A DNA stretch of 64,000 bases from Azospirillum tabaci (GCF_014596085.1 NZ_JACCJY010000027.1:1-64000); one strand, 5' to 3'; shown: positions 34,382 through 43,121, counted from the first letter of the stretch. Numbers and translations: made by a program. The notes: generated by a model not told the origin, from the sequence alone.

Positions 34382-35443
34382 ATGATAAGCTCTGACGATT
34401 TCAGCAGACTGAAAGAAAACTCGGAATTTCGCGATGATCTGTTCAGCTTCCTCGATCAGTTCAAAAGAACGATCATCAGCGTAGAGCAACTTGATAGAAA
34501 CACCGCCGAGCAAATATACGACGCCATGAAGGCGGTTGCCGAACTGGCGGAATTGTACAATCTTATCGCCCAGCACTTGGCAAAAGGCAACGGGCAGATA
34601 CTGCAAACGCAGTCTCTCGAAAAATTCGCGGGATCGTTCGAGGCGAAGGCCAGGGGCATCGCGTCCGTCGTACGCGGCACCCGCTTGGAATGGCAGAAGA
34701 CCGCGCAAAATTTGAATAAAGGAAGGTTCATCGGCATTGACCTGGACAAAGACAATGACCCGGATATGCGGGTTCATTATCCAAATTCGAATGACAAGGC
34801 AAAAGTCATCGAATTCAAGTCGACATCGGGGACCGAAAACACAATAAACGAGAACATCAAAAGCCAACTGAACTCGGCGATATTCCAACTGTGCAAACGC
34901 TCCGTTGATTACAACGGCGTGCAATTCGTTCACAGAAAACTGAATGCCGTCGTCGAAATAAATTACAGCCAGGACATGTTAAAAAATATGATTATGAACA
35001 ACGGCGCGTTCGGCCAAGACAATATTTACGATTACTTTTCAAACATAATATCATCCTCATGGAGCAGGGGAAAGATTGGAAAGGAAGAAATATTTCCTAT
35101 GGTTGAGAACAACAAGCTTGGGTGGAAAAGAAACGTCCCACCAAAAATCGTTCAACTCCCCGACCACCCAGCGCAATTCATTGACGAGGCCTGGGACTCA
35201 ATGTTCCAAATCGACTTTACATTCAAACCATACCTTAAAGTCAAGGTGAACAGGGATGAAATGACCTGGAACTCCTTCGGTAGAGAAGCAAAATTTCTTG
35301 TATATTTCTGCGATGATAATGGCACAAAAACGATTGCCCTGCACAGGGTGATGATGATGAAAAGCAGCTTCGAGTTGAACGGCCAATTTTACTACAATCT
35401 TTATGATTCTGGGCGAGAGATGGCACTTCGAACATTTCCATGA
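34382..35443 (+). CDS. AT-rich gene: PD-(D/E)XK nuclease-like protein of the R-body locus
   Basis: 353 residues from ATG 34382 (GGAG nine bases upstream). The base composition drops sharply compared with all neighbours, with many AAA/AAT codons, a sign of transfer. Residues 115-170 contain GIDLDKDNDPDMRVHYP, an Asp-rich strand, then VIEFKSTSGT with E144-x-K146, then NTINENIKSQLNSAIFQL. This D...ExK plus polar-helix layout is that of PD-(D/E)XK nucleases, including CdiA-type tRNase toxins. The N-terminal 110 residues are helical. Function is inference. No immunity gene is obvious. Confidence 0.7.
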   Translation: MISSDDFSRLKENSEFRDDLFSFLDQFKRTIISVEQLDRNTAEQIYDAMKAVAELAELYNLIAQHLAKGNGQILQTQSLEKFAGSFEAKARGIASVVRGTRLEWQKTAQNLNKGRFIGIDLDKDNDPDMRVHYPNSNDKAKVIEFKSTSGTENTINENIKSQLNSAIFQLCKRSVDYNGVQFVHRKLNAVVEINYSQDMLKNMIMNNGAFGQDNIYDYFSNIISSSWSRGKIGKEEIFPMVENNKLGWKRNVPPKIVQLPDHPAQFIDEAWDSMFQIDFTFKPYLKVKVNRDEMTWNSFGREAKFLVYFCDDNGTKTIALHRVMMMKSSFELNGQFYYNLYDSGREMALRTFP

Positions 35444-35447
35444 ATGG

Positions 35448-35485
35448 AACGGGCCCGCCGGAAGTGAAGCCGACGGGCCCGTTTT
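35448..35485. terminator. terminator closing the R-body gene set
   Basis: AACGGGCCCG and CGGGCCCGTT form a perfect 10-base stem, followed by TT on the plus strand. It lies between the AT-rich gene and the convergent regulator gene and can serve both. Confidence 0.85.
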
Positions 35486-35499
35486 CGTAACACCGACGA

Positions 35500-37125
35500 T
35501 CACCCACGCCGCTCGGCTCCAGGCAGATTGCGCCGATGTTCCCGCGGGCTTTCCCCGACGAGGCGGCGGAAGCTCTTCTCGAAATGGCTGAGGTCGCCGT
35601 ACCCCACGCTCATCGCCACCTCGGTGATGGGGAGGCGCCGGTCGGCGGCCAGAAGCTCGCGCGCCTTGTGGATGCGGATGCGGCCGAGCAGCCCCTTGAA
35701 GGAGGTCTGAAGCTCCGTCCGGAACAGGTAGCTGAGGTGGGAGGGGCTGACATGGGCCTGCCGCGACAGCTCGTCCAGCGTGATCGGATCGGCGAAGCGC
35801 TCGCCCAGGAAGACCAGCGCCTTGCGCAGACCGCCGTGCAGCCGGGCCAAAGCGTCCTGGTCGCGGGTCAGCGCGCAGTGCACCCAATGGTCGGCGGGCG
35901 CCGGGGCCGGTGGGGGAACCGGTGCCGCCTCCGGATGGGCCACCGGATGAGCGGCGGACTCCGGGTCCGCCGGCATGGCGCCGCCGACCATCCAGGGGGC
36001 GTGGCGGCGCACGTCGCCGTGGCGGATCGGCCTGCCCCCGGTCATCACCGCCAGCCGGGCGATCACCCGCTCCAGCTCGAACAGGTTCTCCGGCCAGGAG
36101 TGGGCCTTGCACAGGGCGATCAGTTCGTCGGTCCGCGTCTCCTCGGCGCGTCCGCCGTGACGGTCCAGGGCGGCGAGGACCAGCGGCTCGATGTCCGCCG
36201 GCCGATCGCGCAACGGCGGTACGGTGGCGCACAGGAAATCCAGCTCGGCCAGCAGCGGGCGGGAGAAGCGCCCCTCCTCCGCCAGCCGCCGCAGGTCGGC
36301 GGTGGTCGAGGCGATGACCCGCGGTCCCCCGGTCCCATTGGCCGCCCCGTTGGAGGACAGCGTCCAGCCGCCCGGCGCGTCGAGCCATTGGCCGAGCTGG
36401 GAGGGCATGTGCTGGACGATCTGCCCCTGAAGGGCCGGCGTCATCTCGTCCACGCCGCTGAGGAACAGGGTGCCCCCGGCGGCCCGCGCGAACCAATCGG
36501 TGGGCGTCCCCATCGGGTCCGCCCCGTTGACCTGGATGAAGGGACCGTCGCGCCGCGGCCCACAGCCGTGGATCGCCGCGGCCAGCTGCGCCTTCTCCGT
36601 TCCGAACTCCCCGGTCAGCAGGACGGGCAGCGCGCTGTGGGCGGCCTGCTCCAGGAAGGCGTCCAGCTCGCGCAGCGCTTGGCTCATGCCGACCATCATC
36701 AGGGGCCGCCCGAACCGCCGCTCCGCCCAGCGCCGCACCTCGTAGCGCTTCGCCAGATAACCGCACTGGCGGGCGACGTCCTGCAGGATCGGGGCCTCGG
36801 GCGCGGCGCCGTCCGGCGCGCGGTCCAGCACCAGCCGCATCTCGCCGACCGGCGTGTCGGCGTAGGTGATGGGCACCACCACCGCCTCCGGATCGGCCGC
36901 GGCGTCGTTGGGGTCGCCGTCCGCCGTCCAGCACAGGCGGCCGCCCGCCCGGTCCTGGGCGAGCACCAGCGTGCCCATGTCCTGGAGCCACAGCGCCCCG
37001 CCGCGCAGCGGCGCGCGGTCGGCCAGCCGGCCCATCAGCCCGCCGATCAGGTCCGGCAGGCTGCGGAAATCGGTCGAGGCCGGGTGCAGGATCTCGTCGA
37101 GCGTGCCACAGGCCGACACAGTCAT
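35500..37125 (-). CDS. hybrid regulator: GAF-like, degenerate sigma-54-type AAA+ and AraC domain
   Basis: 541 residues. 1-130: a GAF-like sensor region. About 135-360: an AAA+ domain of NtrC ancestry (GRPLMMVGMSQALRELDAFL, GTLFLSGVDEM, VIASTTADLRRL), but Walker A reads GEFGTEKA instead of GESGTGKE and no GAFTGA loop is present. So it is unlikely to remodel sigma-54 polymerase. About 430-535: an AraC/XylS DNA-binding domain (LDELSRQAHVSPSHLSYLFR, ITEVAMSVGYGDLSHFEKSF). Convergent with the reb locus, it is the best candidate activator, comparable in role to RebR of Azorhizobium. Confidence 0.85.
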   Translation of the reverse strand: MTVSACGTLDEILHPASTDFRSLPDLIGGLMGRLADRAPLRGGALWLQDMGTLVLAQDRAGGRLCWTADGDPNDAAADPEAVVVPITYADTPVGEMRLVLDRAPDGAAPEAPILQDVARQCGYLAKRYEVRRWAERRFGRPLMMVGMSQALRELDAFLEQAAHSALPVLLTGEFGTEKAQLAAAIHGCGPRRDGPFIQVNGADPMGTPTDWFARAAGGTLFLSGVDEMTPALQGQIVQHMPSQLGQWLDAPGGWTLSSNGAANGTGGPRVIASTTADLRRLAEEGRFSRPLLAELDFLCATVPPLRDRPADIEPLVLAALDRHGGRAEETRTDELIALCKAHSWPENLFELERVIARLAVMTGGRPIRHGDVRRHAPWMVGGAMPADPESAAHPVAHPEAAPVPPPAPAPADHWVHCALTRDQDALARLHGGLRKALVFLGERFADPITLDELSRQAHVSPSHLSYLFRTELQTSFKGLLGRIRIHKARELLAADRRLPITEVAMSVGYGDLSHFEKSFRRLVGESPREHRRNLPGAERRG

Positions 37126-37354
37126 CGCGCCGCCTCCTTGTTAAAGCCGTGCCGCGTCTTCCGCGAGCGCCGGACCTTGAAGACGAACGCATGCATCGCG
37201 GAGCCGCGATGGCGATAATCGGATTGATAAGATCGAATCATGACCGGAATCACCTGCCGCCGTTTCAGACAATGGGTTCACAGCCAATCGACGCTTCATG
37301 GCGTCAGGGCGTGAAGTCTTCGGCAGACCGGCTTTTTTTCCCGGACAAATGAAT

Positions 37355-37393
37355 GGCCCGCCCGGCATCCGGTTTCCCGGCGCCGGGCGGGCC
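37355..37393 (-). terminator. probable terminator of adhE
   Basis: GGCCCGCCCGGC and GCCGGGCGGGCC form a perfect 12-base stem 27 bases past the adhE stop. There is no close T run on the minus strand, so it may need Rho or act as a 3' stabiliser. The rest of 37126-37419 shows no gene. It includes the upstream region of the hybrid regulator. Confidence 0.6.
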
Positions 37394-37419
37394 GTCAGGC
37401 CTAAATCAGTGTGAAGGGA

Positions 37420-40080
37420 TCACCGCGAACGGACCAGCGCCACCGGCTTGCGCTCCGCCCCGGCTTCCAGCGCACGCTCCGCCCCTTCGGCGTAGGCGCG
37501 GCCGTAATAGCTGTCGAGCAGAAGCTGCCGGATCTCCGCGACCAGCGGGAAGCGCGGGTTGGCGCCGGTGCACTGGTCGTCGAAGGCGGCCTCGGCGATG
37601 GCGTCGAGCCGGGCCAGGAACTCCGCCTCCGGCACCCCTGCCGCCTGGATCGAGGCCGGAATAGCCAGCGTGCGCTTCAACTCCTCCACCCAGTCGACCA
37701 GCTTTTCCACCCGCTCATGGTCGCGGCTGCCGCCGAGGCCGAGGTGCCGGGCGATCTCGGCGTAGCGGGCGACGCCCTTGGGCCGGTCGTACTGGCTGAA
37801 GGCGGTCTGCTTGGTCGGGATGTCGGCGGCGTTGTAGCGGATGACGTTGGCGATCAGCAGCGCGTTGGCGACGCCGTGCGGCAGGTGGAACTCCGCCCCC
37901 AGCTTGTGCGCCATCGAATGGCAGACGCCGAGGAAGGCGTTGGCGAAGGCGATGCCGGCCAGCGTGGCGGCGCTGTGCACCTGCTCCCGCGCCTTGGGGT
38001 CCCTGGCGCCGTTGGCGTAGGCGGAGGGCAGATGCTCCTTCAGCAGCTTCAGCGCCTGGAGCGCCTGCCCGTCGGTGTATTCGTTCGCCAGGACGGAGAC
38101 ATAGGCCTCCAGCGCGTGGGTGACCGCGTCGATCCCCCCGGCAGCGGTCAGGCCCTTCGGCATGTCCATCACCAGATTGGCGTCGATGATCGCCATGTTC
38201 GGCGTCAGTTCATAATCCGCGATCGGGTACTTGATGCCGGTGCGCTCGTCGGTCACCACGGCGAAGGGAGTCACCTCCGACCCGGTGCCGGACGTGGTCG
38301 GGACGGCGACGAACTGCGCCTTCACCCCCAGCTTGGGGAAGGTGTAGATGCGCTTGCGGATGTCCATGAAGCGCAGGGCCAGATCCTCGAAGGCGACGTC
38401 CGGCGCCTCGTACATCACCCACATGATCTTGGCCGCGTCCATGGGCGAGCCGCCGCCCAGCGCCAGGATGACGTCCGGCTGGAAGGCGTTGGCGAGCGCC
38501 AGCCCGCGCCGCACCACCGCCAGGGTGGGGTCGGCGGCGACCTCGAAGAACGTTTCCACCGCAAGGCCCAGACCTTTGAGGATGCGCACGGTCTCGTCGA
38601 CGTGGCCATTCTCGAACAGGAAGCGGTCGGTGACGATCAGGCAGCGCTTCTTCCCGCGCAGTTCCTCCAGCGCGAAGGGCAGGCAGCCGCGGCGGAAATA
38701 GATGGATTTCGGCAGCTTGTGCCAGAGCATGTTCTCGGCCCGCTTCGCTACGGTCTTGCGGTTGATGAGGTGCTGCGGCCCGACATTCTCGGAGATCGAG
38801 TTGCCGCCCCAGGAGCCGCAGCCGAGCGTCAGCGACGGCGCCAGCCGGAAATTGTAGAGGTCGCCGATGCCGCCCTGCGACGACGGCGTGTTGATCAGGA
38901 TGCGCGCCGTCTTCATCGCTTGGCCGAAATGGCGGATGCGCTCCGGCTGCTGGTCCTGGTCGGTGTAGAGGGCGGAGGTGTGGCCGATGCCGCCCAGCGC
39001 GACCAGCGCCGCCGCCTTGTCGCAGGCCTCCATGAAATCGCGGGCACGGTAGAGCGCCAGGGTCGGCGACAGCTTCTCGTGGGCGAAGGGCTCGTCCTCG
39101 GTCACCGCCTCGACCTCGGCGATCAGCACCTTGGTGTGGGCGGGAACGCTCACCCCGGCCATGGCGGCGATGGCGCCGGCCGACTGGCCGACGATGTCGG
39201 CATTCAGCGCGCCGTTCTTCAGCAGCACCTTGCGCACCGCGTCGGCCTCGGTGGCCGACAGGATGTGACCGCCATGGTGGGCGAAGCGGTCGCGCACCGC
39301 GTCATACACGGCGTCCACGACGATGGCCGACTGCTCCGACGCGCAGACCACGCCGTTGTCGAAGGTCTTGGACATCAGGATGGAGGCGACGGCCCGCTTG
39401 ATGTCGGCGAGCTCGTCGATCACCGCCGGGGTGTTGCCGGCGCCAACGCCGATGGCCGGCTTGCCCGAGGAATAGGCTGCCTTGACCATGCCCGGCCCGC
39501 CGGTCGCCAGGATCAGGTTGATGTCGGGGTGGTGCATCACCGCGTTCGACAGCTCCACCGAGGGCTCGTCGATCCAGCCGATGATGTCCGGCGGCGCGCC
39601 GGCCTCCACCGCCGCCTGAAGCACGATCCGCGCGGCCTCGCAGGTCGCCTTGCGGGCGCGGGGGTGCGGCGAGAAGACGATGCCGTTGCGCGTCTTCAGG
39701 CTGATCAGCGCCTTGAAGATGGCGGTGGAGGTCGGGTTGGTGGTCGGCACGATGGCGCAGATCAGCCCCACCGGCTCGGCGATCGTCATGATGCCGTATT
39801 CCGGGTCCTCTTCGAGGATGCCGCAGGTCTTCTCGTCCTTGTACTTGTTGTAGATGTACTCGGAGGCGAAGTGGTTCTTGACGACCTTGTCCTCCATCAC
39901 GCCCATGCGCGTCTCGGCGACCGCCAGCTTCGCCAGCGGGATGCGCGCGTTGGCCGCGGCCAGCGCGGCGCTGCGGAAGATGCGGTCCACGGTCTCCTGC
40001 GGGAAGCCGGCGTAGACTTTCTGCGCCTCGCGGACGCGAAGGACGAGGTCGTTGAGGTCTGCAAGCGTGGTGACGGGCAT
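37420..40080 (-). CDS. adhE: bifunctional acetaldehyde-CoA/alcohol dehydrogenase AdhE
   Basis: AdhE (886 residues) converts acetyl-CoA through acetaldehyde to ethanol and re-oxidises two NADH. The N-terminal aldehyde dehydrogenase half carries the catalytic Cys246 in NGVVCASEQS. The C-terminal iron-dependent alcohol dehydrogenase half (from about 450) has GGGSPMDAAKIMWVMYE and the metal-binding HSMAHKLGAEFHLPHGVANA. Full length. An FNR-like dyad and a leader hairpin lie upstream, consistent with low-oxygen expression. Confidence 0.97.
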   Translation of the reverse strand: MPVTTLADLNDLVLRVREAQKVYAGFPQETVDRIFRSAALAAANARIPLAKLAVAETRMGVMEDKVVKNHFASEYIYNKYKDEKTCGILEEDPEYGIMTIAEPVGLICAIVPTTNPTSTAIFKALISLKTRNGIVFSPHPRARKATCEAARIVLQAAVEAGAPPDIIGWIDEPSVELSNAVMHHPDINLILATGGPGMVKAAYSSGKPAIGVGAGNTPAVIDELADIKRAVASILMSKTFDNGVVCASEQSAIVVDAVYDAVRDRFAHHGGHILSATEADAVRKVLLKNGALNADIVGQSAGAIAAMAGVSVPAHTKVLIAEVEAVTEDEPFAHEKLSPTLALYRARDFMEACDKAAALVALGGIGHTSALYTDQDQQPERIRHFGQAMKTARILINTPSSQGGIGDLYNFRLAPSLTLGCGSWGGNSISENVGPQHLINRKTVAKRAENMLWHKLPKSIYFRRGCLPFALEELRGKKRCLIVTDRFLFENGHVDETVRILKGLGLAVETFFEVAADPTLAVVRRGLALANAFQPDVILALGGGSPMDAAKIMWVMYEAPDVAFEDLALRFMDIRKRIYTFPKLGVKAQFVAVPTTSGTGSEVTPFAVVTDERTGIKYPIADYELTPNMAIIDANLVMDMPKGLTAAGGIDAVTHALEAYVSVLANEYTDGQALQALKLLKEHLPSAYANGARDPKAREQVHSAATLAGIAFANAFLGVCHSMAHKLGAEFHLPHGVANALLIANVIRYNAADIPTKQTAFSQYDRPKGVARYAEIARHLGLGGSRDHERVEKLVDWVEELKRTLAIPASIQAAGVPEAEFLARLDAIAEAAFDDQCTGANPRFPLVAEIRQLLLDSYYGRAYAEGAERALEAGAERKPVALVRSR

Positions 40081-40109
40081 ATCGTGTCGCCTCTGCGGTT
40101 GGCGCGCCG

Positions 40110-40127
40110 CCGGCCCCTTCGGGCCGG
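40110..40127 (-). other. leader hairpin of adhE
   Basis: CCGGCCC and GGGCCGG pair with a CTTC/GAAG tetraloop, 30 bases upstream of the adhE start. It could affect translation or transcript stability. It may also be a remnant repeat. Confidence 0.45.
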
Positions 40128-40270
40128 TCCTGGACAGCGGATGCGGGCGGGTTGAAGCCCTTCAGACAACGGCATCCGGGGCACGCACGGAAAATCGGTC
40201 ATGGCCGGGCGGCGCTTGTCTCTGGTCCGCGCGGCAGGGAAACTATCCCTCCGACCATGGGGGAAGGACC

Positions 40271-40284
40271 ATGACCCATGTCAA
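40271..40284 (-). promoter_or_regulatory. FNR-like site upstream of adhE
   Basis: On the minus strand the sequence reads TTGACATGGGTCAT, which is TTGAC-N4-GTCAA with one change in the last base. It is about 190 bases upstream of the adhE start. Because adhE is typically an anaerobic gene, FNR-type control is plausible but this site is imperfect. Confidence 0.4.
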
Positions 40285-40374
40285 AACTGGTATGACCACT
40301 TTCGGGGTAGCGCCACCCTTGCCCCGCCCGGCCCGGCCTGGAAAAATCTCTTCCGAACGGGTGACGAATTGCGC

Positions 40375-40403
40375 TGGACAAGCGCTCCGGTTCTTCTTAT
40401 AAG
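40375..40403 (+). promoter_or_regulatory. sigma-70-type promoter of tRNA-Phe
   Basis: TGGACA (40375-40380) and TATAAG (40398-40403) are separated by exactly 17 bases. The predicted start (about 40410) is some 14 bases before the tRNA. This is one of the cleanest housekeeping promoters in the window. Confidence 0.75.
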
Positions 40404-40423
40404 ACGCCCCCGCACGCAGCGGC

Positions 40424-40499
40424 GCCCAGGTAGCTCAGTTGGTAGAGCAGGGGACTGAAAATCCCCGTGTCGGCGGTTCGACTCCGTCCCTGGGCACCA
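40424..40499 (+). tRNA. tRNA-Phe (GAA)
   Basis: A full 76-base cloverleaf: acceptor stem GCCCAGG with CCTGGGC, D-arm GCTC...GAGC, anticodon stem GGGGA/TCCCC around loop CTGAAAA with anticodon GAA (40457-40459), T-arm with GGTTCGACTCC, discriminator A and encoded CCA. tRNA 3' ends are frequent integration sites. No attachment repeat was seen nearby. Confidence 0.98.
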
Positions 40500-40791
40500 T
40501 TTTCTCAAGGTCCGGTTCGAGGAAATGGTGCTCCGGCCGCATTGGCCGAACACGGACGCTGCGCGCCATTATCCCAATTCTATGATTTGATCCGGCGTTC
40601 CGATGGCACGCTGGTGCCGTCTTTTGCGGAAGCGAGACGCGGCCGGTTCAAGCGGGCACACACGGAGCTTCGGCCCCGCCGTCCGGACCGCCGGCCTTTC
40701 CCGACCTGATCGCCGTGAAAGAGCAGACACCTTCCCGGCCCTCCCGAAAAGTTGTATATAATTCGGTGAAAATCCGCGGGAGGGGAATCCA
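40500..40791. other. spacer between tRNA-Phe and the FAD oxidase gene
   Basis: No convincing gene. A TATAAT box at 40757-40762 sits 29 bases before the next start, without a good -35 at the right distance. A GGGAGGGG ribosome site (40779-40786) precedes the ATG at 40792. Confidence 0.5.
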
Positions 40792-42300
40792 ATGTTCAAC
40801 GTCGCTCAGCCGAGCCGCCGTACGTTCCTGGTCGGGGCGGGCCGGTTCGCCGCCGCGTCGGCGCTCACCAGCGTCGCCCCCTTTCCCGCATTCGCGGAGT
40901 CCGGCAACCGCCGGATCGCCGCCTCGGCGCTCAAGGATCTGGCCGGGGCGGTTCAGGGCGGCGTCGTGCTGCCCGACGACCCGTTCTTCGACGATTATGC
41001 CCGCCCGAACAACCTGCGTTTCCGGACACTTCCGACCGCCATCGCACGCTGCGCGAGCGAGACGGACGTGCAGGCCTGCGTCGCCTGGGTGAGGAAGCAC
41101 GGCGCCCGGTTCGCCGTGCGCAGCGGCGGGCACAACTACGCGGGCTTCTCCACCACCCCGGGCCTGCTCATCGACATGACGCCGCTCAGCACGATCACCC
41201 CCCTGCCCGGCGGGGACGGTCTGGTCAAGGTGGGCGGCGGCGCCCTGAACGGCATGGTCTATCAGGCGCTCGAACGGCTGAACCGCACCGTCACCCACGG
41301 GCGCTGCACCACGGTGGGGGCGGCGGGCTTCCTGCTGGGCGGCGGCATCGGCTTCAACATGCGCATGTTCGGCATGGGGTCGGACCTGCTCCAGGCCACG
41401 AGCATCGTCACGGCAGACGGCGCGCTGCATGCCGACATCCAGGAGAGCGGCGACGGCAGTGACCTGTTCTGGGCCTGCCGCGGCGGTGCCGGCGGGAATT
41501 TCGGGATCAACACGTCCTTCACCCTGCGCACCTTCCCGGTGGAGACGGTCACCGTCTTCGACATCACCTGGACCACGGATGTGGACGAGGTGCTGCACAC
41601 CCTGCTGACGCGTCTGGCGGACGCTCCGCCGGAGTTCGGCAGCAAGATCAGTGTCACCAAGCCGGCGCGCGGCAGCGGCGATCCGCGGCTCACCGTCTCC
41701 ATCCTCGGCCAGCTGCACACATGCGGCACGACGGTCGAGGCGGTCATCGGCCCCGTTTTGGAGAAGGCGTCGAAGACAAGGATCGACCGCGACATGGCCT
41801 ATTGGCCGGCGCAGGACCTGCTGAGCGAATTCACCTACCCCTACTTCTATCAGGAGAAATCCTCCTACATGAGGGCGGCGGACATCACGCCCGAGTCCGT
41901 CGCCACCATGATCCGGCTCGCCGAGCGCATGCCGGGCACCAGCATGGCCAACGCCTTCAAGTTCTTCCAGGTCGGCGGCCGGGTCAACGCCACGGCGGCG
42001 GACGCGACCGCCTACGTCCACCGCGGCTACGACTGGCTGTTCTCCTCCGAAGTGAACTGGTGGAACCGGAAGGACCCGAAGTCCCTGGTGGACGAAAATC
42101 TGGCTTGGCAGGAACGGTTCTACGCCACCGTCAACACAGCCACCAAGGCGGTGGGCGCCTTCCAAAATTTCCCCGACCCGTCCTTGAAGGACTGGTCGAG
42201 CGCCTATTACGGCGGCAACTACGCCCGGCTGCGGCGGGTGAAGACCGAATACGACAAAACCGATCTGTTCACCTACCGGCAGGGCATCAAGCCTTTGTGA
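40792..42300 (+). CDS. Tat-exported FAD-linked oxidase (berberine-bridge type)
   Basis: 502 residues. A twin-arginine signal (RR at 9-10, SRRTFLVGAG) directs export of a folded flavoprotein. The PCMH/FAD_binding_4 domain shows FAVRSGGHNYAGFSTTPGLL, whose His is the usual covalent FAD ligand, and TVGAAGFLLGGGIGFNMR. The C-terminal BBE motif NYARLRRVKTEYDKTDLFTY is complete. Substrates of the family include sugars and alkaloids. None can be deduced. Stands alone with its own ribosome site. Confidence 0.88.
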   Translation: MFNVAQPSRRTFLVGAGRFAAASALTSVAPFPAFAESGNRRIAASALKDLAGAVQGGVVLPDDPFFDDYARPNNLRFRTLPTAIARCASETDVQACVAWVRKHGARFAVRSGGHNYAGFSTTPGLLIDMTPLSTITPLPGGDGLVKVGGGALNGMVYQALERLNRTVTHGRCTTVGAAGFLLGGGIGFNMRMFGMGSDLLQATSIVTADGALHADIQESGDGSDLFWACRGGAGGNFGINTSFTLRTFPVETVTVFDITWTTDVDEVLHTLLTRLADAPPEFGSKISVTKPARGSGDPRLTVSILGQLHTCGTTVEAVIGPVLEKASKTRIDRDMAYWPAQDLLSEFTYPYFYQEKSSYMRAADITPESVATMIRLAERMPGTSMANAFKFFQVGGRVNATAADATAYVHRGYDWLFSSEVNWWNRKDPKSLVDENLAWQERFYATVNTATKAVGAFQNFPDPSLKDWSSAYYGGNYARLRRVKTEYDKTDLFTYRQGIKPL

Positions 42301-42418
42301 AGGCGCCGTCGATGGACCTTCGGCACCGGCACCCGTCCTTTGGCGGAGAATCCCGGCGCCAAAGCCCCCGCCCGCCTGTTATCGTAGCGGGAAGCCTCTC
42401 GCGCCACGGGGTCCGGGC

Positions 42419-42583
42419 ATGGAAGAAAAGCTGATCGCCTACATCGGCCGCTTGAAGGAGCAGATCGCCACCCTGCGCTCCGCCGACTTCACCACCCCGG
42501 AGGAACGGGTGTCCTGCGAGGCAGTGGCCGACAGCCTGGAGCTGGTCGTGCGCGAGTTGACGGACCTCATCGAGATCCGCTGA
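42419..42583 (+). CDS. small hypothetical protein (54 aa)
   Basis: A 54-residue reading frame from ATG 42419 to TGA 42581-42583: acidic and strongly helical (EEKLIAYIGRLKEQIATLRS, SCEAVADSLELVVRELTDLI). The regular heptad pattern looks like a real small coiled-coil protein. Its end overlaps the convergent phosphatase gene by 17 bases. No strong ribosome site is seen. Function unknown. Confidence 0.5.
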   Translation: MEEKLIAYIGRLKEQIATLRSADFTTPEERVSCEAVADSLELVVRELTDLIEIR

Positions 42584-43121
42584 CCCGCATCGCACCGCTC
42601 TCGGTGAATCCGGCGCGCTCCAGCGTGACGGGCATCGCGTTGGGCGGCCAGAGCGTGTCCGGAGCGAGGCCCAGCCAGCGGCACAGGGCGTGCCACGTGC
42701 CGGCGTGCGCCACCACCAGCGGCGGGCGCCTGTCCGCCGGAACGGGCAAGCCGTCCAGCGCGGCGGCGACGCGGGCCTGGAAGGCGGTGAGGCTTTCGCC
42801 GCCCGGCACCTCCTCCCGCAGGAGATCCCCCGGCACGGCGCCTCCTTCCAGATCGCCCCAGCGCCGCTCCTCCAGGCCGGGAACGACGGCCACCGGGAGA
42901 CCCAGCGCCGCGCCGATGATTCCGGCGGTTTCCAGCGCGCGCCGCTGCGGGCTGGAATGAATGGCGGCGACCGGGCTCCCCTGGGCGGCCAGCGCCGCGG
43001 CGGCGGCGTGGGCCTGCGCCCGCCCGCGGTCGGTCAGCGACACGTCGCGCGACCCGGCCAGCCAGCCGCCGACGTTGCTCTCCGTCTCGCCATGCCGGCA
43101 GAAGACGAGACGGTTCAACAT
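42567..43121 (-). CDS. histidine phosphatase family protein
   Basis: 184 residues. The RHG motif (FCRHGETESN, residues 8-17) holds the phospho-accepting His. DVSLTDRGRAQA, SSPQRRALETAG and the late VVAHAGTWHALCRWLG complete the phosphoglycerate-mutase-like fold. It hydrolyses phosphate esters. The start overlaps the upstream gph-like gene by seven bases, so it is the last gene of the transporter operon. This suggests it processes an imported phosphorylated compound. Confidence 0.9.
   Translation of the reverse strand: MLNRLVFCRHGETESNVGGWLAGSRDVSLTDRGRAQAHAAAAALAAQGSPVAAIHSSPQRRALETAGIIGAALGLPVAVVPGLEERRWGDLEGGAVPGDLLREEVPGGESLTAFQARVAAALDGLPVPADRRPPLVVAHAGTWHALCRWLGLAPDTLWPPNAMPVTLERAGFTESGAMRVSGSR

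Noticed and set aside
40424..40499. tRNA-Phe as attachment site of a genomic island
   Set aside because: I found no integrase gene nor a repeated tRNA 3' end in the window.
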